Assembly: GCF_000007905.1 (NCBI RefSeq)
Contig: NC_004917.1
Coordinates: 806,001 to 870,000, forward strand
From: Helicobacter hepaticus ATCC 51449
GTDB taxonomy: Bacteria > Campylobacterota > Campylobacteria > Campylobacterales > Helicobacteraceae
Direction of reading: 5' to 3'
Length of the DNA: 64,000 nucleotides
Below, piece by piece: positions 20,490-30,060 of this stretch (position 1 is the first letter of the stretch; every line of letters begins with the position of its first letter). The notes beneath the pieces are model-generated. The model had not been told where the DNA came from. It searched no databases and saw only the letters and a list, made by a program, of their open reading frames with translations. Position numbers and translations under genes: made by a program.

Positions 20490-22208
20490 TCATATCTCCG
20501 TCTTTAAAACCGCGCCATTTGCGGCGTTGCTCACAAGCAAAGAGTATCTTTTAAGCCATTTGCTTTTTATCTCTTTTTTTATAGGCTTCCATTGCGTGCG
20601 GCGAGATTCTATAATCTTAGAATCCACAAGCAATTCCAATGTGCCTTTTGAAACTGAAATTGCGATTTTGTCTCCGTCCTCAATGAGCGCGATTAATCCT
20701 CCTTCTGCTGCTTCTGGGCTAATATGCCCGATACAGCCTCCCCTTGTCGCACCACTAAAGCGCCCATCGGTAATGAGTGCGACAGATTCACCAAGTCCCA
20801 TTCCCATAATGAGGCTTGTGGGAGTGAGCATTTCTTGCATTCCCGGTCCCCCTTTGGGTCCCTCATAGCGGATTACTACAACATTCCCCGCTTTTACCTT
20901 GCCTCCCGCAATGCCTTTAATCGCTTCCTCTTGCGAATTAAAGCACACCGCACTTCCCTCAAATTCTTTCATAGATTCTGCCACTGCGGCGACCTTGAGC
21001 ACCGCTCCTTCACGCGCTAAATTACCATAAAGAATCTTTAGCCCACCTACCGGCGAATACGCGTTTTCATTGTGTCGGATAACGCTAGAATCTACAATCT
21101 GTGCGTTTGCAATGCGTTCTCCCAAAGTCTCGCCTGTAATTGTGAGTGCGTCTAAATAGAGAATAGAATCTGCGGAATGACTGCCCAAAGACGCATTTCT
21201 TTTTGCAACTTCATTCATTACTGCCGACACGCCCCCTGCGCGATTGATGTCTTCCATATGGATTGTGCTTAATGCTGGAGCAATTTTAGCGATATGCGCT
21301 ACTTGAGAGGCAATGGCATTGATAGAATCTAAGTTGAAATCCACCTCCGCCTCTTTAGCAATAGCTAACATATGCAAGATTGTGTTTGTGCTACCACCCA
21401 TTGCCATATCCACGACAAAGGCATTATGCACAGCCTTTTTATTGAGGATATTGCGGAATCTAAACTGCTCGGTTTTACGCTCATCTAGGGCAATTTCTAC
21501 AATTCTACGCGCAGCTTTGCGTAAAAGCTCCTCACGCTCCTTGCTTAAGGCTAAAATCGTGCCATTTCCCGGCAGCGCAACCCCCATTGCCTCACAAAGC
21601 GTATTCATAGAGTTTGCAGTAAACATTCCACTACAGCTCCCACCGCCCGGACACGCATTGCATTCTATCTCGTGTAGCCTTTTTTCGCTAATCTTGCCCT
21701 CTGCGAATGCTCCCACCGCTTCAAAAGCAGAATTTAAATCCAAAATTGTGCCGTCCTCTAGCTTCCCGGCTTTCATTGGACCACCACTCACAAAGATAGT
21801 TGGCACATTCACGCGCAACGCACCCATAAGCATTCCGGGCACGATTTTATCGCAATTTGGGATACAAATCATCGCATCTAGCGAGTGCGCGTTCATCATT
21901 GTTTCAATAGAATCTGCAATCAGCTCACGACTAGGCAAAGAGTAGAGCATACCGCTATGCCCCATTGCGATGCCATCATCTACGCCAATGGTATTAAATT
22001 CAAAAGGCACGCCCCCAGCAGCGCGAATCTCCTCTTTGATAATCTGCGCATAGCGGTTTAAGAAAAAATGCCCGGGAATAATGTCAATATAACTATTTGC
22101 AATGCCGATAAAGGGTTTATTAAAATCTTCATCTTTTAGCCCTGTGGCACGCAATAAACTTCTATGAGGGGCTCTTTGATAGCCCTTTTTCACAATGTCG
22201 CTTCGCAT
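20490..22208 (-). CDS. ilvD: Dihydroxy-acid dehydratase
   Basis: Iron-sulfur enzyme of valine, leucine and isoleucine synthesis (572 aa, slightly longer than usual). Cluster ligands are visible in [12 protein letters not shown] and [20 protein letters not shown]. The C-terminal domain has [23 protein letters not shown]. The gene looks more GC-rich (about 45-50% in several 60-base blocks I counted) than its neighbours, and its codons use more G and C at third positions. ilvB-ilvN are 15 kb away. Confidence 0.96.
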   Translation of the reverse strand: MRSDIVKKGYQRAPHRSLLRATGLKDEDFNKPFIGIANSYIDIIPGHFFLNRYAQIIKEEIRAAGGVPFEFNTIGVDDGIAMGHSGMLYSLPSRELIADSIETMMNAHSLDAMICIPNCDKIVPGMLMGALRVNVPTIFVSGGPMKAGKLEDGTILDLNSAFEAVGAFAEGKISEKRLHEIECNACPGGGSCSGMFTANSMNTLCEAMGVALPGNGTILALSKEREELLRKAARRIVEIALDERKTEQFRFRNILNKKAVHNAFVVDMAMGGSTNTILHMLAIAKEAEVDFNLDSINAIASQVAHIAKIAPALSTIHMEDINRAGGVSAVMNEVAKRNASLGSHSADSILYLDALTITGETLGERIANAQIVDSSVIRHNENAYSPVGGLKILYGNLAREGAVLKVAAVAESMKEFEGSAVCFNSQEEAIKGIAGGKVKAGNVVVIRYEGPKGGPGMQEMLTPTSLIMGMGLGESVALITDGRFSGATRGGCIGHISPEAAEGGLIALIEDGDKIAISVSKGTLELLVDSKIIESRRTQWKPIKKEIKSKWLKRYSLLVSNAANGAVLKTEI

Positions 22209-22288
22209 AAATCTCCTTTAGAGTTTTCTAAAATGCCATTATAAGTGAAATCTTTGAAAATATCATAAATCAATAAGGAATCAAAGGT

Positions 22289-23194
22289 TTATGCAAATTC
22301 CTTTACCAAGCTTGGCTTATTTGCACTCATAAAGTGAAATTTATTATGCACACTTTTAAGTTCCATAAACAAAGAATGAGAAATCTCTAGCCCTACCTTA
22401 TTTTCCTCATCTTTGCCTTTATTATGAGCTTTTTCTAGTTTTTGCACCCATTCATTTGGTATATATACACCCGGAAGCTTATCGCGCAAAAAAAGTGCCG
22501 TTTTGTAGCTTAAAACAGGAAAAAATCCAAGCACAAGTGCGCTTTTGATATTACATTCACTCTTAATCTCTTCAAGGCTTTGAAGTAAAAATTCCGCTGC
22601 ATTAAGAGAATAAACAGGCTGTGTAAAAAGAGCGTGAATCTCGCAACTGCTTAATTTTTTACGCATTTTATTTTTTAGCGATAAAGGATTATTCGCATAC
22701 GCATTTATCACTTGAAAATTATAGATTCTTTTAATGTTTTCTTTAAGAGACTTGCCATTGAGTGCTCTGCCACAATTTAACTCATCAATGATATGTCCGA
22801 GTTTAAGAGAATTATCCTCAAACACACCCTTTGATTGTAAGCAATCTCCATTTTTAATGCTATCGCCTGTGAGTGTCAAAAAAGTGCGCAATCCTAACTC
22901 ATTAACACTTAAAATATCGCCACATAAAGCGATAGAGTTCCTATCTCTCATTGAAATTGTGCAAATAACAGGCTTTTGGAGTGCATTTTGAAACTTAAGA
23001 GAACTTAAGATTGATGAAGGTTTAAAACGAGCTAAAGGCGAATCTGTGCAAACAAAAGCATGAGCAAGTTTAAGTGTTTTTAAATCTTCTAGTAAATTCT
23101 CATCAAACCTACCACTTATACTTGGAGCAATCTCTACACTCAAAAAAGGCTCTGTAGAGTGAAGTTGCTCTATGAGGGATTCTATGTCATACAT
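22289..23194 (-). CDS. metF: Methylenetetrahydrofolate reductase
   Basis: FAD-dependent TIM-barrel reductase (301 aa) that forms 5-methyl-tetrahydrofolate, the methyl donor for methionine synthesis. Strand patterns FLSVEIAPS, TFLTLTGDSIKNGD and IHALFTQPVYSL are those of the MetF family, though the sequence is divergent. It follows metE by 35 bp on the same strand, so donor synthesis and use are encoded together. Confidence 0.82.
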   Translation of the reverse strand: MYDIESLIEQLHSTEPFLSVEIAPSISGRFDENLLEDLKTLKLAHAFVCTDSPLARFKPSSILSSLKFQNALQKPVICTISMRDRNSIALCGDILSVNELGLRTFLTLTGDSIKNGDCLQSKGVFEDNSLKLGHIIDELNCGRALNGKSLKENIKRIYNFQVINAYANNPLSLKNKMRKKLSSCEIHALFTQPVYSLNAAEFLLQSLEEIKSECNIKSALVLGFFPVLSYKTALFLRDKLPGVYIPNEWVQKLEKAHNKGKDEENKVGLEISHSLFMELKSVHNKFHFMSANKPSLVKEFA

Positions 23195-23229
23195 ATCTAT
23201 TTACCATTATCATAGAATCTATTTCACAC

Positions 23230-25506
23230 TTATAAAGCTGCTCGCACACTCTTAACAGCTTCTACAATGTTTTTCAAACTTGGCTTTACTTCTTCCCATT
23301 TGCGCGTTTTAAGCCCACAATCTGGATTAATCCATAGCTGCTCTTTAGGCAATACTTCAAGCAAAGCCTTAATTTGCACATTAAGTTCCTCCACACTTGG
23401 GATTCTAGGACTATGTATATCATATACACCCGGTCCTACTTCGTGTGTATAACCCACTTGTTTAAAGACTTTTAATAGCTCATTGCCACTTCTTGCTGTT
23501 TCAATGCTTATCACATCAGCATCAAGGGCTTCAATGGTTTTAATAATATCATTAAACTCACTATAACACATATGGGTATGAATCTGGGTTTGAGGAAGTG
23601 CTACTGCGGTAGAAATCTTAAAGCACTCTAATGCCCAAGTCTCATACGCTTTGATATTTTCGCTACGCAATGGATACCCCTCTTTGAAAGCAGCTTCATC
23701 AACTTGAATGATTTTAATTCCACCCTTTTGCAAATCATCAATTTCATCAGCAATAGCTAGAGATATTTGCCTACACACCGCACTTCTCTCTAAGTCATCT
23801 CGCACAAAACTCCAATTTAAAATTGTAACAGGACCTGTGAGCATTCCTTTCATCACCTTTTGTGTAAGGCTTTGCGCAAATTTACTCCACTCTAATGTCA
23901 TAGGCTTTGGACGAGCCACATCACCAAAAATAATCGGTGGTTTTACACAGCGACTGCCATAGCTTTGCACCCACGCATTTTGACTAAACACAAATCCTTC
24001 TAATTGCTCGCCAAAATACTCCACCATATCATTTCGCTCCGGCTCTCCGTGCACAAGCACATCAATGCCAATTTCTTCTTGGAACTTCACACAATCTCTA
24101 ATATAAGTTTTTATACCCTCTTCATATTGCGCCTTATTTATCTCGCCTTTTTTGTAATTAAGACGCAATGCTCTAAGTTCAGGCGTTTGGGGAAAAGAAC
24201 CAATTGTAGTTGTCGGTAGGATAGGAAAATTAAACTGCTCTTTTTGAAGCTTAATGCGCTGCGCAAATGGCACACTTCTTTGATTTTGTGTGTGATTTTG
24301 GACACGCTCTCTCACAGCCTTGTTATTTGTTTTATCTGAATTTTTACGCGTAGCATTTATATTTTTATTTTCTTGTAAAAAACCTTGAATTTGATTATCC
24401 ACACGCCCTTTAAATACGCTCTCCAACACACTGATTTCTTGAATTTTTTCCTGCGCAAAACTAAACCAAGAGAGAATTTGAGAATCTATTTTTTCTTCAC
24501 CCTCTTTACTAAAAGGCACGTGCAAAAGTGAGCAAGAGCTGCTTACCACGATGCGATCTTTGGGGATAAATGTCGCTATATGCTCTAAAAGAGCAAGTTT
24601 GGATTCTATATCTGCCACCCAAATATTGCGTCCATCTATTACCCCAGCGTAGAGCACCTTATTGCTTTTACCAATAAGTTCTAAAGATTGCTTATTTTTT
24701 TCTCCATAAATAAAATCTAATCCAATGCCATAAATATCTGTTTGGAGTAAAATCTCACTTAGCTCATTGCTATGCTCAAAAAATGTGCTTACAATGGCTT
24801 TGATACCTTTTTTGCTTATTTCATTATAAACACACTCTAGCACAGACCTATCATAAACGCAATGCAAAGATTCAAAAAGCTCTTTATTATCCTTAAATCC
24901 AAGTGCAAAAATAGGCTCACTAAATTCTACCACTACATCACTGCCAAGCGCTGAAATCTCATCTATTAAATCCATATATGCGTTTTTTAACTTATTAAAT
25001 ATCGCCGCTGCATCACCTTTAACAATCTTACTCAAACCAAAAAAGGTAAAAAGTCCAATAAGTGAAATTTTAGGCTGATAACCTAAAGCTAAAGCCTCAT
25101 TATATTGTGCTTTAATATTTTCTATATTTGCTTTGTAATCATCATCATCGCTTAATTCTGGCACTACATAATGATAGTTAGTATTAAACCATTTTGTCAT
25201 TTCACAAGCCACACCCTTTTGATGTCCTCTCGCCATTGCAAAATAGCCCTCTAATCCCTCCAAATCCTTAAATCTATATGGTTTGGCATTGAGTGCATAA
25301 GCTAAATCTAATACATTATCATAGAGACTAAAATCATTGACACATACATAATCAAGTCCTTTTTGTATTTCCCAATGCTTTGCTCTTAAACTTTTTGCTA
25401 CAGATTCTAATTCTTGACTACTACACTTTCCACTCCAAAAGCTCTCTAGTGCTTTTTTTAACTCTCTATTTTTCCCAATACGTGGAAACCCTAAAATGCT
25501 GCTCAT
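23230..25506 (-). CDS. metE: Cobalamin-independent methionine synthase
   Basis: Transfers the methyl group of 5-methyl-tetrahydropteroyl-glutamate to homocysteine (758 aa). The N-terminal barrel begins MSSILGFPRIGKNRELK. The C-terminal catalytic barrel begins PTTTIGSFPQT near residue 435. Zinc ligands are seen as H in HTHMCYSEF with its cysteine and the late cysteine in NPDCGLKTR. AAAGGAG is correctly placed for the ATG at 25506. A Lys/Asn/Gln-rich insert (about residues 385-420) lies between the two halves. Confidence 0.95.
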   Translation of the reverse strand: MSSILGFPRIGKNRELKKALESFWSGKCSSQELESVAKSLRAKHWEIQKGLDYVCVNDFSLYDNVLDLAYALNAKPYRFKDLEGLEGYFAMARGHQKGVACEMTKWFNTNYHYVVPELSDDDDYKANIENIKAQYNEALALGYQPKISLIGLFTFFGLSKIVKGDAAAIFNKLKNAYMDLIDEISALGSDVVVEFSEPIFALGFKDNKELFESLHCVYDRSVLECVYNEISKKGIKAIVSTFFEHSNELSEILLQTDIYGIGLDFIYGEKNKQSLELIGKSNKVLYAGVIDGRNIWVADIESKLALLEHIATFIPKDRIVVSSSCSLLHVPFSKEGEEKIDSQILSWFSFAQEKIQEISVLESVFKGRVDNQIQGFLQENKNINATRKNSDKTNNKAVRERVQNHTQNQRSVPFAQRIKLQKEQFNFPILPTTTIGSFPQTPELRALRLNYKKGEINKAQYEEGIKTYIRDCVKFQEEIGIDVLVHGEPERNDMVEYFGEQLEGFVFSQNAWVQSYGSRCVKPPIIFGDVARPKPMTLEWSKFAQSLTQKVMKGMLTGPVTILNWSFVRDDLERSAVCRQISLAIADEIDDLQKGGIKIIQVDEAAFKEGYPLRSENIKAYETWALECFKISTAVALPQTQIHTHMCYSEFNDIIKTIEALDADVISIETARSGNELLKVFKQVGYTHEVGPGVYDIHSPRIPSVEELNVQIKALLEVLPKEQLWINPDCGLKTRKWEEVKPSLKNIVEAVKSVRAAL

Positions 25507-25552
25507 AATATCTCCTTTGAAATAAATTTCCATATTTTCGCATAAAATTTAT

Positions 25553-25584
25553 AAATACAATATGTAATTTTATTTTTTTGTTGA
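25553..25584. repeat. 32-bp direct repeat, copy 1
   Basis: An AT-rich 32-bp sequence beginning AAATACAATATG, repeated exactly at 25663-25694 in the same orientation. It lies upstream of metE, between metE and the end of pldA. The inner AAATACAATATGTAATTT is an imperfect dyad. Confidence 0.88.
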
Positions 25585-25662
25585 GATTTTTAGAGAATCT
25601 AGTGCGCCAAAACTGCTCAAAGCCCTTGATATAAGCATTTTACAAAAGATACAAAAAGTAAC

Positions 25663-25694
25663 AAATACAATATGTAATTTTATTTTTTTGTTGA
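25663..25694. repeat. 32-bp direct repeat, copy 2
   Basis: Exact second copy of 25553-25584, 110 bp away start to start. The 78 bp between the copies hold no gene I can support. Confidence 0.88.
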
Positions 25695-25723
25695 AAAATG
25701 AATGAAATTCTATATTTTACCTA

Positions 25724-26581
25724 TCACTTATCCCACAAGCGAAATCCTACACCTATGCGTTCGCTGCGCATTTTATACTCAAACATATTATCCCCATATC
25801 CATTTATATATTGAATATAAATCCCTATATTATCACTCGCACGCAGTGTATAGCCCAACTCAAAATAAGGATAATACCTCCGCGCGATAGGCGGACGCAT
25901 ATATAATTCAAGCAAATTACGATTACTCTTATAATACAATCCTATATCATTATACCCACGATAAAGGGCTAAATCAGGATTATCTGCCATAAAACCATCA
26001 AGATGTTTGCCTATATACACCCACGCACCTAGCTTAATACCAAATACACTTTGTGGTGCTATGTCATACTCCCATCGCATATTGAGCAAAATACGATTCT
26101 GTGTGCGTGAGCGCAATGCTCTCTCACCATTTGAAATATGATTGTATCCAAGAGAAATATTCTTAAAAGAACCGCCCAAAAAGCTTATAGGACGCTCATA
26201 GCTATAAAATAATTCAGGTTGATAATCCACATCTCTAAAAGGACGAGAATCTGCTTGATTATAACTTTGAAACCACGCTGTTTGTGTATAAGCAAAGTAA
26301 AAATATCCATAGGGCGAGAAAAGCTCATTAAACACAGCAAGTTTAAAACTAAATTGAAATTTGATTTCTGTATCTTTATTTTTGTATGCACTTTGGCTAG
26401 GAGTAGGCTCACTCAAGCTATGATAAAAAGGCAAAATATATACTGCATTGTGTGGGTAGAGCAAAAGATAAGGTTTTTTATTTTCTTTTTCTTGTGAGTG
26501 AGTTATAAGATTATTGGGCAATGAATCTGCAAATGCACTGCTTAATCCCACAGATAAATATAGCATACACCATTTATTCAT
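25724..26581 (-). CDS. pldA: Outer membrane phospholipase A
   Basis: Phospholipase A1/A2 of the outer membrane (285 aa). A signal peptide ends near LSSAFADS. The beta-barrel includes the family blocks YFAYTQTAWFQSYN, PFRDVDYQPELFYSY and the active-site segment YNHISNGERALRSRTQNR, with His and Ser two residues apart as in OMPLA. The C-terminal strand ends GVGFRLWDK. No homopolymer tract is present, unlike the phase-variable pldA described in H. pylori. GGAGGG lies before the ATG. Confidence 0.93.
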   Translation of the reverse strand: MNKWCMLYLSVGLSSAFADSLPNNLITHSQEKENKKPYLLLYPHNAVYILPFYHSLSEPTPSQSAYKNKDTEIKFQFSFKLAVFNELFSPYGYFYFAYTQTAWFQSYNQADSRPFRDVDYQPELFYSYERPISFLGGSFKNISLGYNHISNGERALRSRTQNRILLNMRWEYDIAPQSVFGIKLGAWVYIGKHLDGFMADNPDLALYRGYNDIGLYYKSNRNLLELYMRPPIARRYYPYFELGYTLRASDNIGIYIQYINGYGDNMFEYKMRSERIGVGFRLWDK

Positions 26582-26691
26582 AATTATTTCCCTCCTCTAA
26601 ATATGGATAGATTCTCTAAATCGTGTGATAAAGCGTGAATAATTTTATAGTAAAATACCCAAAAATTACATTAATTCTAAAAGGAGAGGCA

Positions 26692-28488
26692 ATGTGCGGT
26701 ATTGTAGGCTATATTGGTCGAGATGAAAAAAAAGAGATTCTTTTAAATGGCTTAAAGGAGCTAGAATATCGTGGTTACGATAGTGCAGGAATTGCGGTAT
26801 TAAGCGAAAATGAATTGCAAACTTTTCGCTCTGTTGGAAAATTAAGCAATTTAGAATCTAAATGCAAAAATTTTAGCTCCACAGATTTTGGCGTGAGTAT
26901 CGGGCATACGCGTTGGGCTACGCACGGCAAACCTACCGAAGCAAATGCCCACCCTCATATCGCCGCTTTTAGCAATGTTGTGCATAATGGCATTATTGAA
27001 AATTATCAAGAAATTAAACACGCTTTGGAACAAAAAGGACATACTTTTCTCTCGCAAACTGATACCGAAGTGATTGTGCATTTATTTGAGGAATATACAC
27101 AAACTTTTACAGATTCTCTCCAAGCCTTTAAAGCGACTATTGCTGAGCTCAAAGGTGCTTTTGCCATTTTGCTTATTACCAAAAAAGCACCCGATTGTAT
27201 CTTTTATGCCAAAAATGGCTCACCGCTTATCATTGGCAAAAGCGCGACAAAGCAAGATGAAATTTATTTTGCAAGCTCTGATGCGCCACTCATAGGACTT
27301 GTAGAGAGTGTAGTATATTTGCAAGATGGCGATATAGGCGTGATGAAACTTGGCGCATTTGACACGCTCAAAGGTGCAAAAAAACTAAATAGCACCAAAG
27401 GCTACGCACAAAAAGAAGGGTATCGCTACTTTATGGAGAAAGAAATCTATGAGCAACACAAAGTTCTCCTTGAAACTATGATGGGACGCGTGAGTGAGGG
27501 AGATATTATCCTCAATGAAATAGAATCTCACTTTTTTAATGATATACAAAGTATTAGCATTTGTGCGTGTGGGACAAGCTATCACGCGGGATTAAGCGCA
27601 AAATACCTCTTTGAACGTTTGGCAAAAATAAAAACAAATGTGCTCATTGCAAGCGAATTTCGCTATTCTCAACCTGTGATGAATAAAAATGAGCTTTTTA
27701 TTGTCATCTCCCAAAGTGGTGAAACTGCCGATACACTTGAAGCCCTCAAGCTTGCAAAAAAAAATGGCTTAAAAAGCCTCGCTATTTGCAATGTAGATAA
27801 TAGCTCTATTGTGCGTGAAGCCGATGTCTCGCTCCTCACTCGTGCAGGAATTGAAAAAGGCGTGGCAAGCACAAAAGCATTTGCAACGCAAATGATGTTG
27901 CTGTGGATTCTAAGCGTGTATATAGGCAAAATACGCGGACATATCGCACAAAAAGAGCTAGAAACTCATATCGCACAAATGGTAGCTTCGGCAAAAAAAA
28001 CTTATATAGAATCCGATATGCACGAACACATTAAACGTCTATCAAAGCGATATTTACACGGACACGGATTTTTCTTTATCGGGCGAGATGTGTTTTATCC
28101 TCTCGCACTTGAGGGTGCGCTTAAGCTCAAAGAGATTAGCTATCTTCACGCTGAAGGCTACCCAAGCGGAGAAATGAAGCACGGACCTATTGCACTAGCA
28201 GATTCTGAGCTTTTTACCCTTGCTCTTATGCCTACACATTTACTTTTTGATAAAATTAAAAGCAATGTAGAAGAGCTAAGTGCGCGTGATGCAACTATTT
28301 GTGCAGTAAGTGCGCAACCCATTAAAGGCGTTGATGATATGATTCTTATCTCACCTTGCCAAAGCTATATGGAGGAGTTTTTTGCGATGATGGTAGTGCT
28401 TCAACTTTTTGCACTTGAAGTAGCAATCAGATTAGGAAATGATGTAGATATGCCACGTAATCTCGCCAAAAGTGTTACGGTTGAATAA
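26692..28488 (+). CDS. glmS: Glucosamine-fructose-6-phosphate aminotransferase
   Basis: First committed step of amino-sugar synthesis for peptidoglycan and LPS (598 aa). The N-terminal nucleophile cysteine is exposed in MCGIVGYIG, which fixes the start at 26692 with AAGGAGAG upstream. The glutaminase domain has GHTRWATHG. Two SIS domains follow, with CGTSYHAG, SQSGETADT and the end DMPRNLAKSVTVE. An A9 run is present in the coding sequence (27756-27764). The 3' end overlaps the convergent nfeD-like gene by 14 bp. Confidence 0.97.
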   Translation: MCGIVGYIGRDEKKEILLNGLKELEYRGYDSAGIAVLSENELQTFRSVGKLSNLESKCKNFSSTDFGVSIGHTRWATHGKPTEANAHPHIAAFSNVVHNGIIENYQEIKHALEQKGHTFLSQTDTEVIVHLFEEYTQTFTDSLQAFKATIAELKGAFAILLITKKAPDCIFYAKNGSPLIIGKSATKQDEIYFASSDAPLIGLVESVVYLQDGDIGVMKLGAFDTLKGAKKLNSTKGYAQKEGYRYFMEKEIYEQHKVLLETMMGRVSEGDIILNEIESHFFNDIQSISICACGTSYHAGLSAKYLFERLAKIKTNVLIASEFRYSQPVMNKNELFIVISQSGETADTLEALKLAKKNGLKSLAICNVDNSSIVREADVSLLTRAGIEKGVASTKAFATQMMLLWILSVYIGKIRGHIAQKELETHIAQMVASAKKTYIESDMHEHIKRLSKRYLHGHGFFFIGRDVFYPLALEGALKLKEISYLHAEGYPSGEMKHGPIALADSELFTLALMPTHLLFDKIKSNVEELSARDATICAVSAQPIKGVDDMILISPCQSYMEEFFAMMVVLQLFALEVAIRLGNDVDMPRNLAKSVTVE

Positions 28489-28909
28489 TTGCCTTATTAT
28501 CCTTAATCTCTAGCACTTTAACCTTATCTCCCTCTTGCAAGTTATAAGAAGGCTGCTGGCTATTCTCTTTGCTCTCTTGCTCATACGCCCACAAAGTGCC
28601 TTTAAAATACACCATTCCTTGTTGTATTTCGCCTATGCCACCCTCTAGTAAGCTATCTTCATATACTTGTGAGTGGCTAAACCACGATTTTATGGGTTTT
28701 CTTAGTGCTACAAGTGAGAGGAGCGAAAAAAGACAAATACTCACAGCCTGCCACACAAAAGCATTTCCAAAGTGATGAAAACCAATAAAAAATTCAATAG
28801 CTGATGTTATACAAAATCCTATGCCCACAAATAAAAGAAAAAACGAGCCAAAAAATATTTCAGCTATTATCACAGCAATACCTACACCTAGCAATATTAA
28901 AGCTGACAT
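28475..28909 (-). CDS. NfeD-like membrane protein
   Basis: A 144-aa protein of the short NfeD type. It has two to three hydrophobic helices in residues 1-75 and a C-terminal OB-like beta domain (GGIGEIQQGMVYFKGTLW; EGDKVKVLEIKDNKAIIQP). NfeD proteins work with stomatin-like SPFH proteins, and the gene lies 24 bp downstream of one here. It has AAGGAG before the ATG and converges on glmS. Confidence 0.85.
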   Translation of the reverse strand: MSALILLGVGIAVIIAEIFFGSFFLLFVGIGFCITSAIEFFIGFHHFGNAFVWQAVSICLFSLLSLVALRKPIKSWFSHSQVYEDSLLEGGIGEIQQGMVYFKGTLWAYEQESKENSQQPSYNLQEGDKVKVLEIKDNKAIIQP

Positions 28910-28933
28910 TATTTTCTCCTTATGTGTGTGAGC

Positions 28934-29836
28934 CTATTTAGCAGTTTTTGCACCTAAAAAGTCCCCAATCACACTTAAACCACCGATAAATTCACTTGTC
29001 TCATAGGGAATAATGACTTTATCTTTGCTGGGATTCTTTGAAAGCTCATTAAAAGCACTTATACGCTCTTTTGTAAGCAAAAACTCCGCAGCTTGTGCAT
29101 TTTTTGCCATTTGAGCGGCAATAAGTTCCATCGCATCGCTTTGTCCTTGTGCCAATGCAATTTGCTCATATTTTTTCGCATCTGCCATTCTCTCAATCGC
29201 TTCAGCTTGAAGCACTTTTTCTTGTTTTAAGGCTTCAGCATTGCGAATAAGCGCTTCTTTTTCTGCTTGAGCTTTAAGCTCAATGGCTCTTTTTTCCCTC
29301 TCTGCTTTCATTTGTAGATTCATAGCCGCCTCAATATCTCTTGGCACAGATATTTCACTAATCTCAACACGCATAATTTTCACACCCCAATTATTCGCTG
29401 CATCGCCTAATGCAACCTGCAAAGCAGCATTTAATCTATCACGAGATGAGAGAGAATCATCAAGATTAATGCGCCCTATTTCACCCCTAAGTGTTGTGGT
29501 GGCAAGATTTGCAATCGCATTTTTATAATCATTTACGCTATATACGGCAGATTTTGCATCAAATACCTTTAAAAACACGATTCCATCAATATTGATATTC
29601 ACATTATCTTTGGTAATCACTTGCTGTCGCCCAATATCTATGATTTGCTCCCTTGCACTCACTACTGCACTCACTCTATCAATCACAGGAATAATAAAAT
29701 GAAAGCCTCCATCAAGCACTCTATGGAATCTCCCTAATCGCTCCACAATCGCAATATCTGTTTGTGGAATAATTTTTATCCCTACAAATAACACCGCTAC
29801 ACATAAAACTAATACAACCAATGCAAAACCAAGCAT
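28934..29836 (-). CDS. Stomatin-like SPFH/band 7 protein
   Basis: A 300-aa membrane scaffold protein with an N-terminal transmembrane helix (about residues 2-24). The SPFH domain begins IPQTDIAIVERLGRFHRVLDGG, and a long Ala/Glu/Lys coiled coil spans about 175-245. It resembles QmcA/YbbK. Such proteins organise membrane microdomains and can affect FtsH-type proteolysis. It forms a two-gene unit with the nfeD-like gene. AAAGGAGG lies before the ATG. Confidence 0.9.
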   Translation of the reverse strand: MLGFALVVLVLCVAVLFVGIKIIPQTDIAIVERLGRFHRVLDGGFHFIIPVIDRVSAVVSAREQIIDIGRQQVITKDNVNINIDGIVFLKVFDAKSAVYSVNDYKNAIANLATTTLRGEIGRINLDDSLSSRDRLNAALQVALGDAANNWGVKIMRVEISEISVPRDIEAAMNLQMKAEREKRAIELKAQAEKEALIRNAEALKQEKVLQAEAIERMADAKKYEQIALAQGQSDAMELIAAQMAKNAQAAEFLLTKERISAFNELSKNPSKDKVIIPYETSEFIGGLSVIGDFLGAKTAK

Positions 29837-29938
29837 AAAGCCTCCTTTAACTCTACGAAATGCAAAATTATAACATTATTTATCACAAAGTTTATGGGTA
29901 TCTATAAGTTTAAAGGGAAAGAATACACAATAATATGG

Positions 29939-30054
29939 TGAATTTAACACTTTGAGTTAATACAATTTATTATGATTGAATATACAATCTTGCATTTACA
30001 AAAAAAAAAAAAACGATATAATGCGCGGACACAAAGGATTTGTCATAGGAGGAA
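29939..30054 (+). repeat. 116-bp promoter repeat, right copy (inverted relative to 19157-19272)
   Basis: Same 116 bp as the left copy in opposite orientation with a single mismatch. It directs rightward into the DUF285 gene at 30061. A short ACAAA-GGA-TTTGT dyad lies in the presumed 5' leader. The two copies face outward from the cysK-to-stomatin block. Confidence 0.92.
29990..30022 (+). promoter_or_regulatory. Putative phase-variable promoter, A14 spacer tract
   Basis: A TTGCAT element (29990-29995) and a perfect TATAAT (30017-30022) are separated by 21 bp that include A14 (30000-30013). The tract has the same length in both copies in this sequence. Homopolymers in promoter spacers are a known phase-variation device in Helicobacter; its action here is inferred. 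Confidence 0.6.
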
Positions 30055-30060
30055 AGAATA

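Noticed and set aside
25585-25662. Small insertion element between the 32-bp repeats
   Set aside because: The spacer is only 78 bp, has no terminal inverted repeats or coding capacity.
27756-27764. A9 run inside glmS as a phase-variation site
   Set aside because: glmS is needed for wall synthesis and A9 is common at this base composition; no sign of switching design.
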